Assembly (NCBI GenBank): GCA_000027065.2
Contig: FN543093.2
Location: 2,794,074 to 2,858,073 of the forward strand
Direction: 5' to 3'
DNA: 64,000 nt
From: Cronobacter turicensis z3032
GTDB taxonomy: Bacteria; Pseudomonadota; Gammaproteobacteria; Enterobacterales; Enterobacteriaceae
Part shown: one piece after another, positions 58,972 to 64,000 of the stretch
Numbering within the stretch: the stretch's first letter is position 1
Layout of the letters: the number at the start of each line of letters is the position of its first letter
The notes under the pieces: generated by a model
Told to the model about the DNA's origin: nothing
The model's input: the letters and a program-made list of their open reading frames with translations, nothing else
The model's database searches: none
Made by a program: the position numbers and the translations under genes

Positions 58972-60450
58972 TCAGCCTGCACGGAGCAGCATTTTCATTT
59001 TATCGTTGCGGCAAAACTGACGTTTCAGCTCTACCACCAGCGCATTGCGCGACAGCACTATCGTCACGACGAAGGCCAGCACGCCGGCGCCAATCTGCAC
59101 CGCCAGCAGCGGGGCGAGCGCCAGATGTCCTTTCAGCGCCACGCCGAGCGCGTAGCTGACCACAAGCGTAGGCAGAGAGAGCCAGAATGGCAGCAGAATG
59201 CTCTGGATATACTCGCGGTAGCTGGAGCCCAGCACCGGTTTAATCATGATGAAATAGCTCAGCACGGTATTGATTATCTGCACCAGCAGGAAGCCGAGCG
59301 TCACGCCGAGCGCGCCGCCAAGATGCCCGCCCGCGACAATCGCCGGAATAAACAGGAAGGTTTTAAAGACGTTGAATTTAAAGCTGATATCCACGCGCGC
59401 TTTCGCCATCAACAGCGAGCCAATCGGGTTGCCAATGGAGCGCAGGAGACCTACGACACACAGCAGCTGCAGAATCGGCACAATGCCCACCCACTTCTCG
59501 CCAAACACCAGCGGCACGAAGTTATTCGACACCACCATCAGGCCGAGCAGCGCCGGGAAGTTAATGATGCCGACCACCGAGAGCAGCTTGTAGAAGTTCA
59601 CGCGCAGCTTGTCGATATCGTCCTGGATTTTGGCGAACGCCGGAAACAGTACGCGGGTGATAATCGGGTTAAGCTTCATTGGCGGTACGACCGCCACGTT
59701 GTACGCGAGGTTATACCCGCCCGCGACCGCCGCGCCGAGAATGCGCGCCAGCACCAGCGTGGAGAGGTTGGTATTGACGTAGTTCACCAGGCTGTCCGCG
59801 GTCAGCCACGCGCCGAACTTCAGGTTAGAGGAGACCGACGCCAGCGAGAAATGCAGGCCCGGACGGTAAATCTTGCGCCCGAAGAACCCGAACAGCGCGG
59901 TGCGCACCGCCGTGTTGACCAGATAACCGAGAATGGCGGTCATCGCCACCGGCCAGTACTGGGCGGAAATCACCGTAAAGGTGAAGCCCGCCAGCACCGA
60001 AAAAGTCTCAATGGCGCCAATCTTGTTGAACTCCAGCTCTTTTTGCATCAGCGCGCGGAACTGCTGGCCGTGCGGGATCACCACGAAGGCGAACGCCAGG
60101 GTCCGGATAAGCGGCGCCAGATCCGGGTTATGCAGCACGCCCGCGATAAGATCGCTTAACAGAAACACCACCACACAGACCACAATCCCCAGGCCCACGT
60201 TCAGCCAGTAGAGCGTGGTCAGCTCCAGGTTGCTGATGGTTTTGCGCTGGATAATCGAGTTCGCAATCCCGAAATCGGAAAGCGTATCGGCCAGCGCGAT
60301 AATCACCAGACTGATGGTCAGCAGACCGAACTGATGCCCATCCATCAGCCGCGCCAGGATGGTCATCTGCACCAGCCCCAGGCTGATGATAATCACCGTC
60401 GAAATGGCGGACCACTTGGCGCCGCTAATGGTTTTGTCGCGAAGGCTCAT
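58972..60450 (-). CDS. wzxC: Colanic acid flippase WzxC
   Basis: This 492-residue protein, the same length as E. coli WzxC, has about 14 hydrophobic segments of the MOP/PST family. MSLRDKTISGAKWSAISTVIIISLGLVQMTILARLMDGHQFGLLTI and DFGIANSIIQRKTISN are typical. It moves undecaprenyl-linked colanic-acid repeat units across the inner membrane. It lies 12 bases downstream of wcaJ. Confidence 0.95.
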   Translation of the reverse strand: MSLRDKTISGAKWSAISTVIIISLGLVQMTILARLMDGHQFGLLTISLVIIALADTLSDFGIANSIIQRKTISNLELTTLYWLNVGLGIVVCVVVFLLSDLIAGVLHNPDLAPLIRTLAFAFVVIPHGQQFRALMQKELEFNKIGAIETFSVLAGFTFTVISAQYWPVAMTAILGYLVNTAVRTALFGFFGRKIYRPGLHFSLASVSSNLKFGAWLTADSLVNYVNTNLSTLVLARILGAAVAGGYNLAYNVAVVPPMKLNPIITRVLFPAFAKIQDDIDKLRVNFYKLLSVVGIINFPALLGLMVVSNNFVPLVFGEKWVGIVPILQLLCVVGLLRSIGNPIGSLLMAKARVDISFKFNVFKTFLFIPAIVAGGHLGGALGVTLGFLLVQIINTVLSYFIMIKPVLGSSYREYIQSILLPFWLSLPTLVVSYALGVALKGHLALAPLLAVQIGAGVLAFVVTIVLSRNALVVELKRQFCRNDKMKMLLRAG

Positions 60451-60462
60451 GACCCACTACCC

Positions 60463-61857
60463 TTAATATGCCGCTTTGTTAACAAAGCCTTTGAACACGG
60501 TCAGGAAGACGATTTTGATATCGAGCCACACGCTCCACTCGCGGATGTACTCCAGATCGAACTCGATGCGTTTTTCCATCTTCTCCAGGGTATCGGTCTC
60601 GCCGCGCCAGCCGTTGATCTGCGCCCAGCCGGTAATGCCCGGTTTCACTTTATGGCGCAGCATGTAGCCCTGAATCAGCGCGCGATATTGCTCGTTATGC
60701 GCCACCGCGTGCGGACGCGGGCCGACAATCGACATCTCACCGGTGAGCACGTTAATAAACTGCGGCAGCTCATCAAGGGAGGTGCGGCGCAGGAAGTTGC
60801 CCACTTTGGTGACGCGCGGATCGTTCTGCGTCGCCTGCTTCACGACTTTGTCGTTTTCCATCACGCGCATGGAGCGGAATTTCCACACCATAATCGGCTT
60901 GCCGTCCATGCCGTAGCGCGTCTGGCGGAAGATAATCGGGCCTGGCGAGCTGAGCTTCACGGCCACCGCGATACAGCACAGCACTGGCGAAATCAGCAGC
61001 AGGATCATGGAGGCCAGAACGATATCTTCCAGACGTTTCAGCACGCGGTTAATGCCGGAGAGCGGCGTATCGTACAGCGGCACCACCGGCACGCCGTTCA
61101 CGTCATCCAGGCGCGAGTGCAGAATGTTGAACGTAAACACATCCGGGATCAGCATCACCGAGCAGGTAGTATCGGAAAGCTGGCGCACAAGTTTCTTCAT
61201 CTGCGCCCCTTCGCTCATGGACATCGCGATATAGACGTTATGAATTTTGCCCGCGCGGGCGTCTTCCACCAGTTGTTCCAGATTACCCGCCCAGCCCGTC
61301 GGCACGCCGCCCGGCTCCGGATCGTGGTAAATGCCTGCGACTTCCAGCCCCAGCCAGGGCTCGTTGCGAAAGCTCTCGGCGAGTTGCAGACCGACCGGCT
61401 GCGCGCCCGCAATCGCCACGCGACGGGTGTTATAACCGCGATTACGCAGCCAGCCCGCGCCGAAGCGAATCGCCGAACGGCACATCACCATCCCGACCCC
61501 GGTCAACAGATACCAGGCGAAGAACACGCGCACCGGGCTGTCGAAATCGGGATTAAAGGCCATCAGACCGGCGCTGAACACCAGGCTCATGGTCCAGTTC
61601 TGTAACAGCAGCAGCAGTTCGGTCGAAATTTTGACGCCGCGCCAGGAGCGGTAAAAATCGGTGATCCCGCCAATCATCTGGAATACAACGAGGGTGGTCA
61701 GGGCCATCAGCAGATGCATGTAGAAAAACGGCAGCTCATTGATCCTGCACACCACCCACAGTCCGACGAACATAATGGTTATGTCGGAGAATCGTTGCAC
61801 CAGAGAGATTAACGATGCATTCGTTTTGGCTCGTTCGCGCTTTTTTAGATTTGTCAT
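60463..61857 (-). CDS. wcaJ: Undecaprenyl-phosphate glucose phosphotransferase WcaJ
   Basis: This 464-residue polyisoprenyl-phosphate hexose-1-phosphate transferase has N-terminal membrane helices, a CoA-binding-like central region ([17 protein letters not shown]) and the C-terminal catalytic domain. The latter shows [64 protein letters not shown] and [18 protein letters not shown]. It starts colanic-acid repeat synthesis by moving glucose-1-phosphate onto the lipid carrier. Confidence 0.95.
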   Translation of the reverse strand: MTNLKKRERAKTNASLISLVQRFSDITIMFVGLWVVCRINELPFFYMHLLMALTTLVVFQMIGGITDFYRSWRGVKISTELLLLLQNWTMSLVFSAGLMAFNPDFDSPVRVFFAWYLLTGVGMVMCRSAIRFGAGWLRNRGYNTRRVAIAGAQPVGLQLAESFRNEPWLGLEVAGIYHDPEPGGVPTGWAGNLEQLVEDARAGKIHNVYIAMSMSEGAQMKKLVRQLSDTTCSVMLIPDVFTFNILHSRLDDVNGVPVVPLYDTPLSGINRVLKRLEDIVLASMILLLISPVLCCIAVAVKLSSPGPIIFRQTRYGMDGKPIMVWKFRSMRVMENDKVVKQATQNDPRVTKVGNFLRRTSLDELPQFINVLTGEMSIVGPRPHAVAHNEQYRALIQGYMLRHKVKPGITGWAQINGWRGETDTLEKMEKRIEFDLEYIREWSVWLDIKIVFLTVFKGFVNKAAY

Positions 61858-61963
61858 CGTCGTACCTTCAGGCGCCGTAAGGCGCAGTTAAGCGACTGTC
61901 TGGTCCCGGCAGGCGGGACGTAAGCGTCGCGGCGCACCGCGACGCGCAGACGGCCGCGCCGTT

Positions 61964-63334
61964 TTACTGATTCAGCAGCGCAAGGATTTCCTGGGTTTTC
62001 GCCTGCATCAGTTCCGTATCCGCACGCGACTCCACGTTAAGGCGCACTACCGGCTCGGTGTTGGACGAGCGCAGGTTAAAGCGCCACTCGCCAAACTCCA
62101 TGCTGATGCCGTCGGTGCGGTCAATGCTGTCCGCCTGCGGCGCGAAGTGATCTTCAACGCGCTTAATCGCGACAGCCGGCTGCGCCAGTTTGCTGTTGAT
62201 TTCGCCGCTCGCCGGGAACGCCGCCATGCGGTCGCGCACCAGCTCGCCCAGAGACTGGCCTTTCAGACACAGCAGCTCGGTCACCAGCAGCCACGGGATC
62301 ATGCCGCTGTCGCAGTAGGCGAAATCGCGGAAGTAGTGATGCGCGCTCATTTCGCCGCCATAAATGGCGTCTTCCTGGCGCATACGCTCTTTGATAAACG
62401 CATGACCGGTTTTCGACATCACCGGCGTGCCGCCCGCGCCCTGCACCACGTCAACGGTGTTCCAGGACAGACGCGGATCGTGAATGATTTTCGCGCCGGG
62501 GTGCTTTTCGAGGAACGCTTCGGCCAGCAGACCGACAATGTAGTAGCCCTCGATAAACTGCCCGGTTTCGTCGAACAGGAAGCAGCGGTCGAAATCGCCG
62601 TCAAACGCGATGCCCATATCCGCGCCATGTTCGATAACCGCGTTGCGGGTGTCGTCTCGGCACTCCGGCAGCAGCGGGTTAGGGATACCGTTCGGGAAGT
62701 TGCCGTCCGGATTGTTATGCACCTTAATGAACTGCACCGGCACATTCAGCGCCTTAAAGCGCGCTTCGATGGCGTCCACCACCGGGCCCGCGGCGCCGTT
62801 GCCGGAGTTAATGACAAGCTTCAGCGGCGTGAGGTTTTTCACGTCGATGTAGCCCAGCAGATGGTCGATATACGCGTCGCGCAGGTCGATTGTTTTGTAG
62901 CTGCCGCGGGCGGCTTCATTCACCGGCGGGAAGTCGTTCGCTTCGGCAAGACGCTGCACGTCGCGCAGACCGGTATCGCCGCTAATCGGGCGCGCGCCTT
63001 CGCGGACCAGCTTCATACCGTTGTAATCCATCGGGTTGTGGCTCGCGGTCACTTCGATGCCGCCGTCCACGCCCAGATGGAACGTCGCGAAGTAGATCTC
63101 TTCGGTGCCGGAAAGGCCGATATCCAGCACGTCGACGCCCGCGTCCTGCAGCCCTTTCGCCAGCGCCAGCTTCAGCGCTTCGCTGGTCAGACGCACATCG
63201 CCGCCCAGCACGATAGTTTTCGGTTTCAGGAACTCGCCATACGCGCGGCCGATGCGCCACGCGATATCTTCATTTAACTCTTCGCCCAGACGCCCACGAA
63301 TGTCGTAGGCTTTGAAACACGTTAACTTTTCCAT
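61964..63334 (-). CDS. cpsG: Phosphomannomutase CpsG (ManB)
   Basis: This 456-residue alpha-D-phosphohexomutase has the phospho-Ser loop [16 protein letters not shown] (Ser98), the metal loop DGDFDRCF, the sugar-binding [10 protein letters not shown] and the phosphate-binding [14 protein letters not shown]. It interconverts mannose 6-phosphate and mannose 1-phosphate to feed GDP-mannose and GDP-fucose for colanic acid. It pairs with cpsB upstream. Confidence 0.95.
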   Translation of the reverse strand: MEKLTCFKAYDIRGRLGEELNEDIAWRIGRAYGEFLKPKTIVLGGDVRLTSEALKLALAKGLQDAGVDVLDIGLSGTEEIYFATFHLGVDGGIEVTASHNPMDYNGMKLVREGARPISGDTGLRDVQRLAEANDFPPVNEAARGSYKTIDLRDAYIDHLLGYIDVKNLTPLKLVINSGNGAAGPVVDAIEARFKALNVPVQFIKVHNNPDGNFPNGIPNPLLPECRDDTRNAVIEHGADMGIAFDGDFDRCFLFDETGQFIEGYYIVGLLAEAFLEKHPGAKIIHDPRLSWNTVDVVQGAGGTPVMSKTGHAFIKERMRQEDAIYGGEMSAHHYFRDFAYCDSGMIPWLLVTELLCLKGQSLGELVRDRMAAFPASGEINSKLAQPAVAIKRVEDHFAPQADSIDRTDGISMEFGEWRFNLRSSNTEPVVRLNVESRADTELMQAKTQEILALLNQ

Positions 63335-63390
63335 TTTTTATCTCTTGGGTTCTCTTTTTTGTCGGAAAAAATGCGCAGGATGCCGCCGGA

Positions 63391-64000
63391 TCACACCCGG
63401 CCGTAACGGTCGGCGAAGCGAATCACATCGTCCTCTTCCAGATAAGTGCCGGAGCGCACTTCAATCAGGTCGAGCGGGATCTTGCCGGGGTTTTCCAGGC
63501 AGTGCGTCGCGCCCAGCGGGATGTAGACTGATTCGTTCTCGCCCACCAGCTTCACGTCGTCGTTGATGGTCACCTTCGCGGTGCCCGCCACCACAATCCA
63601 GTGCTCGGCGCGGTGATGGTGCATCTGCAGCGACAGCCCTTCGCCCGGCTTCACGGTGATGCGTTTCACCTGGTAACGTTCGCCCTGATCGATGGAGTCA
63701 TATTTGCCCCACGGACGGTAAACTTCGCGGTGGATGTGATGCTCATGGCGGCCGTCGGCTTTGATTTTCTCGACCACTTTTTTCACGTCCTGGACGTGAT
63801 TACGGTCGGCGATTAGCACCGCGTCTTTGGTCTGCACCACGACGAGATCTTTCACGCCGACGGTGGTCACAAGGCCGGACTCGGCATAGACGTAGCTGTT
63901 TTCGGTGTTGTGCGAAATCACATCGCCGTGATGCACGTTGCCTTCCGGCGAATGGTTGGAGATCTCCCAGAGCGAAGACCAGGAGCCGACATCGCTCCAG
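63391..64000 (-). CDS. cpsB: Mannose-1-phosphate guanylyltransferase CpsB (ManC), 3' part only
   Basis: The frame is open to the window edge, so only the C-terminal 202 residues or so are present, from [21 protein letters not shown] onward. The C-terminal cupin-like isomerase part is visible: [52 protein letters not shown] and [28 protein letters not shown]. The enzyme makes GDP-mannose from mannose 1-phosphate and GTP. The start and nucleotidyltransferase domain lie beyond 64000. Confidence 0.95.
   Translation of the reverse strand, partial: WSDVGSWSSLWEISNHSPEGNVHHGDVISHNTENSYVYAESGLVTTVGVKDLVVVQTKDAVLIADRNHVQDVKKVVEKIKADGRHEHHIHREVYRPWGKYDSIDQGERYQVKRITVKPGEGLSLQMHHHRAEHWIVVAGTAKVTINDDVKLVGENESVYIPLGATHCLENPGKIPLDLIEVRSGTYLEEDDVIRFADRYGRV

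Overview
The window is chromosomal DNA of an enteric gammaproteobacterium (Enterobacteriaceae). The backbone order mtfA, tRNA-Asn genes, shiA, cbl, nac, amn, yeeO, tmaR, yeeA, sbmC, dacD, sbcB, plaP, yeeZ, hisLGDCBHAFI, wzz, gnd, O-antigen cluster, galF, then the end of the colanic-acid operon resembles the E. coli and Salmonella map near 44-45 min. The GC-rich coding sequence, the catalytically complete BLUF-EAL protein and the extra genes point to a Cronobacter/Enterobacter/Klebsiella-type genome. Cronobacter is my best guess, but the genus is an inference.

Region 1 (1-16200): four near-identical tRNA-Asn genes, each with its own promoter, punctuate metabolic and regulatory genes: shikimate transport (shiA), the LysR regulators Cbl and Nac (Nac with a sigma-54 promoter and an NtrC box), a luciferase-like flavin oxidoreductase, a blue-light c-di-GMP phosphodiesterase, AMP nucleosidase and a MATE exporter. 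After the third tRNA sits a type VI secretion (T6SS) cargo module: VgrG with a transthyretin-like tail, a VRR-Nuc nuclease effector and a DUF3396 immunity protein, translationally coupled or tightly spaced.

Region 2 (16200-19760): after the fourth tRNA comes a second T6SS-type module. It holds two copies of a membrane-anchored DUF3304 protein and a DUF2235 (Tle1-like lipase fold) protein whose nucleophile position carries Asp instead of Ser. A truncated first copy of the DUF2235 gene lies between the DUF3304 copies, so the module was tandemly duplicated. It ends at an orphan copy of the tRNA-Asn terminator, which looks like an island boundary.

Region 3 (19760-31200): housekeeping genes tmaR, yeeA, sbmC, dacD and sbcB, an added acyltransferase-3 gene, and a polyamine group (putrescine importer PlaP, a GABA-type aminotransferase, a PuuD-like hydrolase), then yeeZ. 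Region 4 (31200-38580): the complete histidine operon with leader peptide and attenuator.

Region 5 (38580-53900): wzz, gnd and an AT-rich O-antigen cluster read from JUMPstart/ops next to galF towards gnd. It encodes CDP-glycerol synthesis and a glycerophosphotransferase, the three UDP-L-FucNAc enzymes, three intact glycosyltransferases, a frameshifted FucNAc transferase (wbuB), and frameshifted wzx and wzy. All frameshifts fall in homopolymers, so sequencing error is a serious alternative to real decay. Region 6 (53900-64000): galF and the distal colanic-acid genes wcaM, wcaL, wcaK, wzxC, wcaJ, cpsG and the 3' end of cpsB.
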